In this document: positions 9,184 through 17,768 of the stretch, in pieces
How the letters are laid out: every line of letters begins with the position of its first letter
Position numbering within the stretch: position 1 is the stretch's first letter
NCBI GenBank assembly: GCA_903822595.1
Contig: CAIJPS010000002.1
Coordinates: 1-64,000 of the forward strand
Reading direction: 5' to 3'
Source: an uncultured Chlorobiaceae bacterium
GTDB taxonomy: Bacteria > Bacteroidota > Chlorobiia > Chlorobiales > Chlorobiaceae
DNA length: 64,000 bases
Program-made: the position numbers and the translations under genes
The notes under the pieces: generated by a model
The model's input: only the letters and a program-made list of their open reading frames with translations
Database searches by the model: none
Told to the model about the DNA's origin: nothing

Positions 9184-9945
9184 ATGAAAAAAACAATGAT
9201 GCCTGCGATGCGGATGATATTCATCCTGACGATTACCCTGCTGACGACGACTATACCGGCAAGTGCCGGAGAACTGAACCTTTCGGTTGCAGCAAGCCTT
9301 AAAGAGGTGATCAATGAACTGACCGCCGGGTACACGGCAAAACACCCTGCCACCACTTTTCTGAAAAATTTCGGAGCGTCCGGAACACTTGCCGGTCAAA
9401 TTGAAAATGGCGCTCCTGCTGACCTGTTTATTGCAGCAAACAACCAGTGGATGGATTATCTCAAAGACAAAAAACTTGTCGATGGAGCCACCGAAAAGAA
9501 CTTTGCCTATAACGCCCTTGTTTTTGCAGGAACAACCACGAAAAAAGTCTCCTCAATCAACGATTTACCAAAACTGGACAAGATTGCCATAGGAAGCCCG
9601 AAAAGTGTACCGGCGGGTGAATACGCCATGGCTGCCATAACAAAAGCGGGTATTGAAGAGAAACTTTCCGGCAAACTGGTCATGGCCAAAGATGTCCGCG
9701 AATGCCTCATGTACGCCGAACTCGGTGAAGTCGACGGTGCTTTTGTCTACAAGACGGATGCACGGCTGGCCAAAAAAGCAAACGTGCTGTTTACCGTTCC
9801 GCAAAAGCTCTATCCCCGTGTCACCTATCCAATGGCTCTGACTGTCAAAGCCGCCCAAAACGGTGAAGCAAAGGCCTTCCTTACTTATCTTCAGGGCAAG
9901 GAGGCCAAATCAGTTCTCGGCAAGTTCGGCTTTATGCTGAAATAA
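9184..9945 (+). CDS. modA: Molybdate ABC transporter substrate-binding protein ModA
   Basis: Periplasmic molybdate/tungstate-binding protein of 253 residues that delivers the oxyanion to a ModBC permease. Residues 1-28 form a Sec signal peptide: a charged MKK start, a hydrophobic core FILTITLLTTTI, and a cleavage site after ASA28. The mature part shows the ModA motifs LSVAASLKEV, FGASGTLAGQIENGAPAD and GSPKSVPAGEYA, which carry the oxyanion-contacting serines, and later VDGAFVYKTDA. No clear Shine-Dalgarno sequence precedes the ATG. modB and modC do not follow; a terminator does, so this is a single-gene unit. Placement beside nif suits the molybdenum demand of nitrogenase, and two ModE-like sites upstream imply molybdate control. 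Confidence 0.93.
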   Translation: MKKTMMPAMRMIFILTITLLTTTIPASAGELNLSVAASLKEVINELTAGYTAKHPATTFLKNFGASGTLAGQIENGAPADLFIAANNQWMDYLKDKKLVDGATEKNFAYNALVFAGTTTKKVSSINDLPKLDKIAIGSPKSVPAGEYAMAAITKAGIEEKLSGKLVMAKDVRECLMYAELGEVDGAFVYKTDARLAKKANVLFTVPQKLYPRVTYPMALTVKAAQNGEAKAFLTYLQGKEAKSVLGKFGFMLK

Positions 9946-10064
9946 TAATGCTGCACTTGACACTGGACGCCGAAAAACAGCCATAGCATAGAGCTGATGC
10001 CATAGCAGTTAACTCCGCAGCAGGCATATCGGCAATGAACTTTTATTGCTGACAGCTTCAATAA

Positions 10065-10097
10065 AAACAACCGAAGAAATTCGGTTGTTTTTTGTTT
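10065..10097 (+). terminator. Rho-independent terminator downstream of modA
   Basis: AAACAACCGA at 10065-10074 pairs with TCGGTTGTTT at 10081-10090 around a 6-nt loop, and the T-run continues to about 10097. It lies 120 bp after the modA stop codon and isolates modA as its own transcript. Confidence 0.85.
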
Positions 10098-10712
10098 GAT
10101 GTCCGGAATGATTTCCCGGGAAAAGGAAGGGCTTCCACTAAAAGAAAAAGTGCAACAAAAAGAATCATGGCTGATGCAGCAGTTCCGCAAGATGTCATGA
10201 CAAGAGCAAGTTGAACGATCTTCCAATATTGACAACTACCGATACGGCCACTCCTGACAGGCTATTACGCAGGTAAGCGGCTTAATGGTGTTCAATGCTT
10301 TTACCGTCATCACGGTTTCAGAAGTAAACAGATTGTTTTATCCTGAAAATAAATTATTATTACTGTACATTCGGCGCATTTTCTATAAGCGCCGCAAATA
10401 AAGTAACAGCAGTCCCCGGGATTTCCCCGAATTCCATTTTTCCCTGAAGTATCGATTTTTTTTTAATCTGTTATCTCTTTTTCTCGTTCTGCAGCGAGAA
10501 AAAGAAGGCCGTGATGATGATGCGAATTGTTACTTCGAAGGGACACTCTTCTCATCCCATGCCTTCAGTTCGTCAACAGGTTGATACCATGGTGCTTACA
10601 GCCCTGACTCGACAAAATGTCAGAAAAAGAATTCCCTGTATGAACAACGCATTATCATAACTTGGCAGTAAGGAAACAATCATCAAATGTAAAATAAAGA
10701 GGAGGAACAGCT
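10098..10712. other. Intergenic region with a hairpin and one possible small ORF
   Basis: This 615-bp stretch holds no long reading frame. A 12-bp palindrome TTTCCCGGGAAA lies at 10112-10123. A longer hairpin has CTTTTTCTCG at 10477-10486 pairing with CGAGAAAAAG at 10495-10504 around an 8-nt loop; it has no T-run on either side, so I do not call it a terminator. It ends 9 bp before the start of a 48-codon frame. The rest is AT-rich and shows nothing further that I can support. Confidence 0.5.
10514..10660 (+). CDS. Possible small protein of 48 residues
   Basis: An open frame beginning with three consecutive ATG codons (10514, 10517, 10520) after AGAAGG, ending at TAA 10658-10660. The product is basic and soluble, starting MMMRIVTSKGHSSHP and ending RIPCMNNALS. 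I recognise no family. It precedes the 10713 gene in the same direction by 52 bp. A frame this short can arise by chance; the purine-rich site and the hairpin just upstream are the only support. Confidence 0.22.
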   Translation: MMMRIVTSKGHSSHPMPSVRQQVDTMVLTALTRQNVRKRIPCMNNALS

Positions 10713-11078
10713 ATGGAACCGTATCAACGTGCCGTTGAAATAGTGGTGCCCAATACTTATGGCGGGGAAAACGCTTTTATCAGTGTGCCGAATGACAGGC
10801 GCCTTGTCATCGAACATATTTCCGGAGAGGGTTTTTGTCCCTTTGGGCAAAAGCTGCTGTTCGGTATTAAATGTACGGCAAATGGCAACGAGGTCAGACA
10901 CTACCTGGGTTCACACACCATAGGAAATTTCGGCGCCGTCGACTATTATTGGTTTACCGGATTGGTAAAATTCTATGCTGACCCGGGCTCATCAGTAATG
11001 CTGAGGGTTGATCGTGATATTGCCAAAGATGAAGCGAAGGCTCGAATGACCCTCTCCGGTTATCTGGAATGGCCATGA
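10713..11078 (+). CDS. Hypothetical protein, 121 residues
   Basis: Not recognised. A strong ribosome-binding site, AGAGGAGGAACAG, precedes the ATG, so I take the gene as real. The product looks soluble and beta-rich, with alternating hydrophobic residues (AVEIVVPNTY, RRLVIEHISG, GIKCTANGNEV, SSVMLRVDRD), no signal peptide and no membrane segment. The end, MTLSGYLEWP, is compact. A sandwich or jelly-roll fold is plausible but is inference. The similarly sized 11178 gene follows after 99 bp in the same direction. Confidence 0.6.
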   Translation: MEPYQRAVEIVVPNTYGGENAFISVPNDRRLVIEHISGEGFCPFGQKLLFGIKCTANGNEVRHYLGSHTIGNFGAVDYYWFTGLVKFYADPGSSVMLRVDRDIAKDEAKARMTLSGYLEWP

Positions 11079-11177
11079 TGGGCTCAGCATATTCACCGGA
11101 TATGCACTGTTGCTGGATGATGCCGAACACAAGAGCTTGAATGCAAATCCTTTCCAACTTTAACAACAGAGGGTATT

Positions 11178-11504
11178 ATGGCGACGCACTTCGGAAAAAT
11201 CGATAACTATTATACCAATATGTTAGCCCCCAAGGGGTTTGCTGGTAAAAGGCTGATGAATTTTACAGGCAGTTTCGGAAAAGCCATTGTATGGTTTATC
11301 CCGAACGGCAGTCCCCTTCCGGACAACAAAAAACACCCGGAAGAAAACGTATTTGACGTTTACTATCAAATAGATGACTGGGCAGCGATCATCGACATAT
11401 TGCGGAATGAAAACCCTGTGTACTTCAACTTCAATGATGCGAGCAATACCGCTCAGATGTATACAGGAAATGAACCTGTTGGGGAGGAAGAACATGCGCC
11501 TTAA
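11178..11504 (+). CDS. Hypothetical protein, 108 residues
   Basis: Not recognised. AGAGGG lies upstream of the ATG. The sequence is soluble and rich in aromatic and polar residues (HFGKIDNYYTNML, KAIVWFIPNGSPLP, VDVYYQ-like FDVYYQIDDWA) with an acidic tail (NEPVGEEEHAP). No cysteines, signal or membrane segment is visible. It lies 99 bp after the 10713 gene and may be co-transcribed with it; function unknown. Confidence 0.6.
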   Translation: MATHFGKIDNYYTNMLAPKGFAGKRLMNFTGSFGKAIVWFIPNGSPLPDNKKHPEENVFDVYYQIDDWAAIIDILRNENPVYFNFNDASNTAQMYTGNEPVGEEEHAP

Positions 11505-11784
11505 AAAATAAAAGCAAATCAAACATATCGGGGATTTTCAGCAGTTGCCATGATGACCGTCGAACACTCGAGCCAAGGCGTTCCGGGAGAGCCGAATCTC
11601 ATTTCATCAAGATCTGCGAAAGATCCTTCATCATGATCAAGCCTGAAAATTCCTGGTATGGCGTCCATCATCGTGCTCGGTTGGCAGGCCAAACCTTAGC
11701 GCATAATTCTGCCTGGACTCTGAAGAATAAAACATCTGTCACCCCAAAAAAATTTCTTACCTGTAAACCGGACGAAAGCAACTC

Positions 11785-12111
11785 ATGAAATACTTGTTTG
11801 CGCCAAATACGATGAACGAATCGCGCGAAGTTTACCTGCTTAAGAACCTTCTCGAAACTGAAGAGATTCCCTGCTGCATCCGAAACGAACACCTCTCAAT
11901 TGCTGCGGGTGAGCTTTCGCCTCAGGAATGCCTCCCGGCACTGTGGGTTTTAAATGACGCCGACTATTCCAGAGCCTGCGAGATAGTTGATGCATGGCGA
12001 AGTTCACCGGTTAAAACTCAACCCCAATGGATTTGCCCTGATTGCGGCGAAACAATTGAAGGTCAATTCAGTTCATGCTGGAAGTGCGGAAAGCAACGAA
12101 AAGAAGCGTGA
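11785..12111 (+). CDS. DUF2007-like protein with C-terminal zinc ribbon
   Basis: A 108-residue protein. The first part (LKNLLETEEIPCCIRNEHLS, then ALWVLNDADYSRACEIVD) follows the DUF2007 pattern, a small ferredoxin-like alpha/beta domain annotated as a putative signal-transducing or PII-like fold. The end contains two CxxC pairs (WICPDCGETIEG and SSCWKCGKQRK), a zinc-ribbon arrangement often attached to this domain. The shape suggests a small regulatory or protein-interaction role, but no function is established for the family. No clear ribosome-binding site. It converges on the RNB gene with a 12-bp gap. Confidence 0.7.
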   Translation: MKYLFAPNTMNESREVYLLKNLLETEEIPCCIRNEHLSIAAGELSPQECLPALWVLNDADYSRACEIVDAWRSSPVKTQPQWICPDCGETIEGQFSSCWKCGKQRKEA

Positions 12112-12123
12112 CAATACAGGGCT

Positions 12124-13587
12124 TTACATTCTTTCGAAATCGATAAATCCACGTTCGACATCTGCCAGAACAAGTTTTACCTGAATCTGCTGACCAACCT
12201 TTATTTTCCCGATATTCCTCATCAGCCAGCCTTCGGCAGGCAGAGTCAACAATCTCACCCAGGTACCCTTATCGGAATGGCCGGTAACGATGGCATCAAA
12301 ATGAGAACCAATCATCGGGCCCAGCAATAAAGCGGCTTCCGACTTGCTCACACGGCGTTCCACTTTCCGGGCGGCATCCTCCTGACGGGTACAATGCGCA
12401 GCCAAATATTCCAGCTCATCAACGCCATAGGGGGCAGGACTATTGGAGAGAATTGCTTTCATCATTCTCAACGTTATTAAATCAGGAAACCGTCTGTTTG
12501 GAGCGGTCGAATGCGTATAGTCGCGCTCAGCGAGGCCGAAATGCCCAATAGCCTTCTGTCCGGGGACTTCTACCACATATTCCCCTGAACCCATCAGCTT
12601 GATAATAATCAGCGAGAGGTCAGGAAAACGCAAGGGGTCGGCCTTATGTCGTGCAGCCAGAAATCCCTCGAGCGCCGCTGCGTCAGGCTCACCGGGCAGG
12701 GCATAGCCATATTCACTTGCCACAGCTACAATTCGCATCCATCGCTCAGGTGACTTTACAACCCTGCGAAACGACGCAACACCTTTGTCAGCCAGAAAAT
12801 TTGCGGTACAGGCATTGGTGGCAATCATGAACTCTTCGATTAACTGCCGCGCCCGATTCTGTTCCTGCTGTTCTATTGCAACCACCCGTTCGCCTTCAAA
12901 AACCGCATGAGGCTGAAACGTCTGAAACTGAAGAGAACCTTTTCTATACCTGCGCAACCGTAATTTTTGCGCCACCTCATCCTGACAGCGCAACTGCTGC
13001 TCCATACCCGGCACCACCAATGCGGCTTGCGGCAGTTTGCTTTCACCTTCAATCCAGGCAGAGACTGCGTCATACGCAAGCTTAGACTTATTCCTTACCA
13101 ATGCCCGTTCAACCGTTGAGCTGATCACCCGGCCATGAGCGTCTACCTTCATAATGGTGACCAGCGCAAGACGGTTTTCATCAGGATTAAGAGAGGTCAG
13201 ATCGGTCGAAAGAGGCAGTGGCAACATTGGAAAAATGTGGGCCGACGTATAGACAGAGGTGGTATTGTTCTGAGCATGATTATCAACGGGTGACCCTTTT
13301 TTCACCAGGGCATCAACATCAGCTACGGCCACATAAATGATGACCGACAAGTCAGCCTGCGCTTCACATGCGGTTAACTGATCAAGGTCAAGAGAGTCAT
13401 CGTTGTCAATTGAGCACCAGAGCAATGAAGTAAGATCAAGAATATCCAAACCACTCTCATGACCTGGCCCGATAATTGATGCTATCTGTTTCTCAGCCTG
13501 GAGTGAAAAATCCGGCTCCAGTCCATGCTGCAGCATAGCATTGAAAGCGATGTGAACAATATCAGACTTGCCAAATTTTCTATGCAT
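12124..13587 (-). CDS. RNB-domain exoribonuclease (RNase II/R family)
   Basis: A 3'-5' exoribonuclease of the RNB family, 487 residues from the ATG at 13587. The catalytic acidic motif is IDNDDSLDLDQL, matching the DxxxxxDxDD metal-site pattern. It is followed by the conserved ITSVY-type loop (NTTSVYTSAHIFPMLP), and by HSTAPNRRFPDLITLR, the RNB signature HxTSPxRRYxDL. A short S1-like C-terminal domain ends in VERGFIDFERM. It lacks the N-terminal cold-shock domains of RNase R, so it is closer to the short RNB proteins of plastid/cyanobacterial type. The frame extends to a TTG at 13656, but GGGAG sits just before the ATG at 13587, so I prefer that start. Confidence 0.85.
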   Translation of the reverse strand: MHRKFGKSDIVHIAFNAMLQHGLEPDFSLQAEKQIASIIGPGHESGLDILDLTSLLWCSIDNDDSLDLDQLTACEAQADLSVIIYVAVADVDALVKKGSPVDNHAQNNTTSVYTSAHIFPMLPLPLSTDLTSLNPDENRLALVTIMKVDAHGRVISSTVERALVRNKSKLAYDAVSAWIEGESKLPQAALVVPGMEQQLRCQDEVAQKLRLRRYRKGSLQFQTFQPHAVFEGERVVAIEQQEQNRARQLIEEFMIATNACTANFLADKGVASFRRVVKSPERWMRIVAVASEYGYALPGEPDAAALEGFLAARHKADPLRFPDLSLIIIKLMGSGEYVVEVPGQKAIGHFGLAERDYTHSTAPNRRFPDLITLRMMKAILSNSPAPYGVDELEYLAAHCTRQEDAARKVERRVSKSEAALLLGPMIGSHFDAIVTGHSDKGTWVRLLTLPAEGWLMRNIGKIKVGQQIQVKLVLADVERGFIDFERM

Positions 13588-13942
13588 GCCACTCCCGGGA
13601 TAGTTAAAAATCTGAACAACACTGAATTTCACCTCTCGAACATAACACGCTTCCAAATGAGCCTCTTCGATTGTTGAAGGAGTTCGTCAGAGACCCGGCC
13701 GTATCCAGATCTGATGAGCGGCATAATCCTCGAGCTTGAGTGCCATGGAGAGCAATTAAGCTGTGGATTGCATTCAGCCATTGCGTTCAAAGATCAACAA
13801 ATTCCCCCACTATCCACAATGATTTTTGCCCTTTCCTCTGCTGAATACCTTGATATTTGAACAAACGCACAGCGCCCCGTATCTTGTGGTATTGGGTGCT
13901 TTGCAACAGTACCATCCAATAATGTTAAACCGGGAGGAAACC

Positions 13943-14419
13943 ATGCAGAACGCTAACTCGGAGTTGATCGAAGCTGCCAGAAAGAAGTTTTCGAAGTTCA
14001 GGGATCTTCGTGCACAGTACGGAGAAAAACAGGCCTGGGAAACCATGCTCGAAGGGTTCCCAGAGCTGCAGAAAGAGCGCATGGGCCCGCTGCTTGCAAT
14101 GCCGACCCTCATCGAAGGGTTCAGGCTGTCCATCCCCATTTTCAAAACGATCGGTATGGAGATGGAAGCCGTGGACATCTCGAACAGAGATATAGACGCT
14201 GCCCTCGAAATACAGAAGGTCTGCCCCTTCCTGGAGGTATGCAGGGAATTCGGGCTCGATATACCCTGCCATGTCATCTGCGAACTCGATATGGACGCGA
14301 CTCGCAGGGCGTTCCCGGAGATGAAAGGCGAAATCCTCTGCCGTCAGGCTCTCGGCAGCCCCGTCTGCGTCTTCAAATACGAACGCCCGGCGAAACAGGA
14401 AGCAGAAACAGCCCTATGA
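13943..14419 (+). CDS. Conserved Cys-containing protein, possibly L-2-amino-thiazoline-4-carboxylate hydrolase-like
   Basis: A 158-residue soluble protein starting at the ATG preceded by CGGGAGGAAA; the upstream extension of the frame has no such site. The C-terminal half carries regularly spaced cysteines: CPFLEVCREFGLDIPC, then HVICELDMD, EILCRQALGSPVC. This pattern recalls the L-2-amino-thiazoline-4-carboxylic acid hydrolase-like family and metal-binding V4R-type domains, but I cannot confirm either. The stop codon overlaps the start of the membrane hydroxylase gene as ATGA, so the two are translationally coupled and probably act together. Confidence 0.7.
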   Translation: MQNANSELIEAARKKFSKFRDLRAQYGEKQAWETMLEGFPELQKERMGPLLAMPTLIEGFRLSIPIFKTIGMEMEAVDISNRDIDAALEIQKVCPFLEVCREFGLDIPCHVICELDMDATRRAFPEMKGEILCRQALGSPVCVFKYERPAKQEAETAL

Positions 14420-15210
14420 CAGAAATTTTTTTTTCCTTACCCGACCTCCGTATCTTCTCGTACGGCACCACTATTGCCGTGGGAGTGCTGCTCTGGATCA
14501 TCGAGGGCCTCTTCCCTTTTTTTTCCGGGCAGAAGCGCCGCAGCCTCCATGCAAAGCTCAACCTCTCTGTGGCTGCTCTCAACTTGCTGATCCTGCTCCC
14601 TTCGGCCTTACTCATGGCATTCATGCTCGGCTGGTCCAAAAACGCCTGGCCAGGAATCGGGATGCTGGCCCTTCCTCCCGCTCTCGAAGCCATCGTGATC
14701 ATCCTGCTCATCGACCTGTGGATGTACGTCTGGCATCGTCTCAACCATGAAACAGCATTTCTCTGGAGATTTCACTCCGTACACCACAGCGACACCACCC
14801 TCGATGTCACAACCAGTTGGCGGTTCCATTTTCTGGAGATCCTGCTCTCGGAACTCCTGCGGCTCCCCCTCTTCATGCTGATGGGTGCAGGGATCGAACA
14901 CCTGCTGCTCTACTCGCTTTTCATGACACCGGTCATCGAATTCCACCACAGCAACGTCTCCATTTCGCCCACTCTGGATCGTCTGGCCCGTCTCATCATC
15001 CCCTCCCCCATGATGCACCGCCTGCACCACTCGAGGCTCAGGAGCGAACACGACTCCAACTACGGAAGCATGCTCTCCTTCTGGGACCGTCTTTTCGGCA
15101 GCTTCCAGATGAGAGACAATCTCGAAGGACTCCGACTCGGTCTCGACCATGAAAGCGACTCCGACAAGCAACAACTCTTCGCCCTGCTCTTCAGACCTTT
15201 CCGCCCATAG
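14416..15210 (+). CDS. Fatty acid hydroxylase / sterol desaturase family membrane protein
   Basis: A 264-residue integral membrane di-iron oxygenase-type protein. The histidine clusters that bind the two irons are WHRLNHE, FHSVHHSD, EFHHSN and MHRLHHS, in the order of the fatty-acid-hydroxylase superfamily. Hydrophobic segments lie at about residues 15-35, 45-70, 80-100 and 140-165. The frame is open upstream, but the ATG at 14416 overlaps the previous stop codon and gives a normal N-terminus. The family hydroxylates or desaturates lipids, carotenoids or sterols, usually with O2; in an anaerobe the real substrate and oxidant are open questions. It is coupled to the 13943 gene. Confidence 0.82.
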   Translation: MTEIFFSLPDLRIFSYGTTIAVGVLLWIIEGLFPFFSGQKRRSLHAKLNLSVAALNLLILLPSALLMAFMLGWSKNAWPGIGMLALPPALEAIVIILLIDLWMYVWHRLNHETAFLWRFHSVHHSDTTLDVTTSWRFHFLEILLSELLRLPLFMLMGAGIEHLLLYSLFMTPVIEFHHSNVSISPTLDRLARLIIPSPMMHRLHHSRLRSEHDSNYGSMLSFWDRLFGSFQMRDNLEGLRLGLDHESDSDKQQLFALLFRPFRP

Positions 15211-15238
15211 CACGCAACCAGCGGAAATCACGATGTCG

Positions 15239-15703
15239 TCACCGACGCCATTCGACCATCATTCCCCAGATCGGATCATACCCGTGAATATCATCCGTCG
15301 TACCTGACACATTGACGAGCGGCTTACCCTCATTATACCAGCGAAAGAGGCCACCTCGCAGGTTGCGACAACTCTTCGCCCCCGCCTGCCCGCAGGCACT
15401 CTCCACCCGCGCAAGCAGTTCTGAGCTGCGCTGGCCGATCGAACAATAAAAGACAAGGTCACGCCCCGCCAGTAAGGCGGCGAAGCGAGCCGTAAAGTCA
15501 CCCGGGCCGGTATCCGGATCGACACGCACGGCAGTTGCAATCCTGCTCTTCTCGAACTCCCCGGCGGTTCGAACGTCAAACAGCAACGGCGGTTCCGGCC
15601 CGACAAGCAGCGCAGCCAGTTCGTCAGTTGCCAGGTTTTCCACCCGGTGCGTACGCTCGATCATCATGATTGCGGCATCGAGCAGCCAGTCGGGACCAAA
15701 CAT
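15239..15703 (-). CDS. Rhodanese-like sulfurtransferase domain protein
   Basis: A single rhodanese domain of 154 residues. The catalytic loop is YCSIGQRSSEL, with the persulfide-forming cysteine followed by a six-residue loop closed by arginine; LLFDVRTAGEFEKSRI is the conserved N-terminal motif (usually DVR-x-x-E-F) and NLRGGLFRWYNEGKPL the C-terminal one. Single-domain rhodaneses move sulfane sulfur between carriers. The cytoplasmic location follows from the lack of a signal peptide. An internal ATG at codon 13 or 14 could be the true start, since the domain begins shortly after. Confidence 0.88.
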   Translation of the reverse strand: MFGPDWLLDAAIMMIERTHRVENLATDELAALLVGPEPPLLFDVRTAGEFEKSRIATAVRVDPDTGPGDFTARFAALLAGRDLVFYCSIGQRSSELLARVESACGQAGAKSCRNLRGGLFRWYNEGKPLVNVSGTTDDIHGYDPIWGMMVEWRR

Positions 15704-15772
15704 CTCTATAACAGGTTATTTCGCAAATCTGCGCCGAACCCGGATCTCAGGCGGAGCGTCAGGCCATAATTG

Positions 15773-16402
15773 TCAACATCCCTGTGCCAGGGAGGTAAGA
15801 TACCGGTGGGTATAGAGTTTGTCAACTCTTGAGAGTTCCCTCAGTTGGTCGAAGAAAATCGTTGATATCCCGTATTGCCGGCGAATCCGGTCGATCATTG
15901 ACATCCACAAATGCGCAGTCATCTCCGCATCCGCCAGCGCACGGTGAAACTTTCCGGCCTGCCGGATGGCGGCATGTGACACCAGTGTCTGCAACTTATG
16001 GTTCGGAGAATCCTGATAAATCCTTCTTGACACGAGCAGAGAGCAGCAACAGGCCCCTTCATATACCCGTTTAGCCCGTTTCAGCTCATAATCCAGAAAA
16101 CGGCGGTCGAATGACGCATTGTGCGCCACGATATTATGACCGGCTATAAACTCCGAAAACTCAGCCATCACCTCTTCACAGCAAGGCTGGTCTTTCAGCA
16201 TCTCATTGGTAATACCGGTATAATCCTCGATAAACCGGCTGATCCTAAAACCGGGATTCATCAGCTTTTGAAAGCGATCGACAATCACTCCATGCTCGAC
16301 AAGCACCGCACCGATCTCGATAGCCCGATCACCATACGCCGGAGACAGGCCCGTTGTCTCGAAATCCAGCACCACCACACTGTCCGCCAACGACCGTTGC
16401 AT
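15773..16402 (-). CDS. DEDDh 3'-5' exonuclease (DNA polymerase III epsilon-like)
   Basis: A 209-residue exonuclease of the DnaQ superfamily. The four metal-binding acids and the histidine are visible: D13 and E15 in VLDFETTGL, the Asp in [10 protein letters not shown], and HRALADAE with the DEDDh histidine and last aspartate. [17 protein letters not shown] is the conserved segment after ExoI. There is no C-terminal polymerase-binding extension or UvrC fusion. It may proofread or act in nucleic acid turnover; whether it is the replicative epsilon subunit cannot be decided here. Confidence 0.88.
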   Translation of the reverse strand: MQRSLADSVVVLDFETTGLSPAYGDRAIEIGAVLVEHGVIVDRFQKLMNPGFRISRFIEDYTGITNEMLKDQPCCEEVMAEFSEFIAGHNIVAHNASFDRRFLDYELKRAKRVYEGACCCSLLVSRRIYQDSPNHKLQTLVSHAAIRQAGKFHRALADAEMTAHLWMSMIDRIRRQYGISTIFFDQLRELSRVDKLYTHRYLTSLAQGC

Positions 16403-16740
16403 TCAATAATTACCAATTATCATTACACTAGGAGAGGGTAGCCGTCAATTGCTTTTTCGTCCTCTGCAACTATCAACTCCGGCTGATGTCAAAAACCATT
16501 GCAATGCAAGCATGCCCCTGCATTGGAAAGATCAATGTCGCCAAAACAAGAGAGACAACAAACAAAATATTCCAAGGGATTGAGGCTCCGTATACTGAAA
16601 GACACAGCAATCGCTTTCAAGCAACTGATCCAGTACAATGCGGTAATTTTCAAATTCACGCTCGGCACGGGCTCTGGCAATCAATGGATGCCAGGATGCA
16701 TGAAGCAATAACCTTATTTTACTCTAATCAGGAGAGTGTG
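16403..16740. other. Intergenic region with no supported feature
   Basis: These 338 bp lie between the exonuclease and a small membrane protein gene, both on the reverse strand. Short frames are present on both strands, but none has a convincing ribosome-binding site or a recognisable product. No terminator with a T-run and no repeat was seen. Confidence 0.5.
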
Positions 16741-16959
16741 CTAATGATCTAACGTTACTGATTCAGAACGCGAAGTTGAGCAATCATGACCATCTTTCGC
16801 GTCCTTTGAGCGAGGATCAGATGCAACAAACAGAAGGGCCCCAACAGCCGGGGACAAGAAAAAACAACAGAAAAAATATCCCCAGAAACCAAATTTCCTG
16901 TTTCTGCCAAGGATGGCAATCAGAAGACAGAGCGCAAAATAAAGCAAAGTTATAGCCAT
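16741..16959 (-). CDS. Small membrane protein, two predicted transmembrane helices
   Basis: A 72-residue protein with a first hydrophobic segment ITLLYFALCLLIAILG, a short basic turn GRNRKFGFWG, and a second segment SPAVGALLFVAS, then a polar charged tail. Helix-GRNRK-GFW-helix is a pattern I have seen in small conserved membrane proteins of Bacteroidetes/Chlorobi, which supports a real gene; no function is known. AGGAAAG lies upstream of the ATG at 16959. A GTG at 16986 would add nine residues. Confidence 0.55.
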   Translation of the reverse strand: MAITLLYFALCLLIAILGRNRKFGFWGYFFCCFFLSPAVGALLFVASDPRSKDAKDGHDCSTSRSESVTLDH

Positions 16960-17030
16960 ATCACATTTCTTTCCTGTTGAATTCACAGTAAGAGGGCAAA
17001 ATCAGCTTACCGTTACGGTATCTCTTCACA

Positions 17031-17079
17031 CTCAAGAAAGCGCAAAAAAAACAGTGACTTTCTTCTGCGCTTTCTTGAG
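17031..17079. repeat. Perfect 14-bp inverted repeat, possible terminator
   Basis: CTCAAGAAAGCGCA at 17031-17044 pairs with TGCGCTTTCTTGAG at 17066-17079 around a 21-nt loop. It lies 25 bp beyond the stop of the reverse-strand DUF697 gene, where a terminator is expected. There is no T-run after the stem on either strand; the poly-A/T tract is inside the loop. The stem is too long to be chance, but its role as a terminator is only probable. Confidence 0.5.
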
Positions 17080-17104
17080 ATCCATATAAATTTTCTAAAG
17101 CAAA

Positions 17105-17641
17105 TCAGTTAGCCTCGCTTATCGGTCCATCTTTTTTCAAGTCCGCAGCAACCTTTTTCCCTTTATTGAACTGCTCTGCAAAATAGTCCTTTACCTTGGC
17201 TGGATCCATGTCAAGAAAAGTGCCGCCTGATTCAAAATGCTGGACAAAAACCTTGTAAATCGCATAGGTTGATGCCCCTGCAATAACCGGCATGGTAACC
17301 GCGCCTGTAGACTGACCGATCAGTGGAATACATTTGATCAAACTGGCAAGGGTTCCCCCCAAGGCTACGGGAATGAAACCACCCAATAATGTTGTGATCA
17401 CTGATTTCCCAAGATCTCTTCTGAATGGAACGCCATATTCAGACGAAATCGTTCTGATCATATCAAGCTGTACGCCAACCAGAGCAACCATATCAATTAT
17501 TGGTAATGGAAAAAGCCCTATTCCCATTGCTGTCAGAATGTGATTCCTCGCATGTTTTCCAACGCGCTCATCACGATCCAGTGTATCATTCACACTTTCA
17601 CCCACCACTTCTGCTGTGGTTTCAGTTGTGTTCTCTTTCAT
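17105..17641 (-). CDS. DUF697-like membrane-associated protein
   Basis: A 178-residue protein with a charged N-terminal stretch (about 1-28), then hydrophobic segments ILTAMGIGLFPLPIIDMVAL, VITTLLGGFIPVALGGTLAS and AVTMPVIAGASTYAIYKVF, and a lysine-rich tail. The DUF697 (YcjF-type) pattern, with the PLPIIDMVAL motif, QLDMIRTISSEYG and a Gly-rich second helix pair, is clear. Members often occur with GTPases or as stress-linked membrane proteins; no GTPase is adjacent here. AAGGAGATTACTT precedes the ATG. Confidence 0.75.
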   Translation of the reverse strand: MKENTTETTAEVVGESVNDTLDRDERVGKHARNHILTAMGIGLFPLPIIDMVALVGVQLDMIRTISSEYGVPFRRDLGKSVITTLLGGFIPVALGGTLASLIKCIPLIGQSTGAVTMPVIAGASTYAIYKVFVQHFESGGTFLDMDPAKVKDYFAEQFNKGKKVAADLKKDGPISEAN

Positions 17642-17768
17642 AAGTAATCTCCTTTAGTTAAGTAGCGGTGTAAAGTTGATTGCACTTATTACATATAATT
17701 CACACTTTCCCAAAGATAGCAAAATAAACCCCATTTAAAGAAAATATCGTATTGGATCACGAAGCATC

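Noticed and set aside
14608-15231. 207-aa reverse-strand open frame rich in Glu and His
   Set aside because: It is antisense to the membrane hydroxylase, whose His motifs are clear; the odd composition reflects the complement of that gene.
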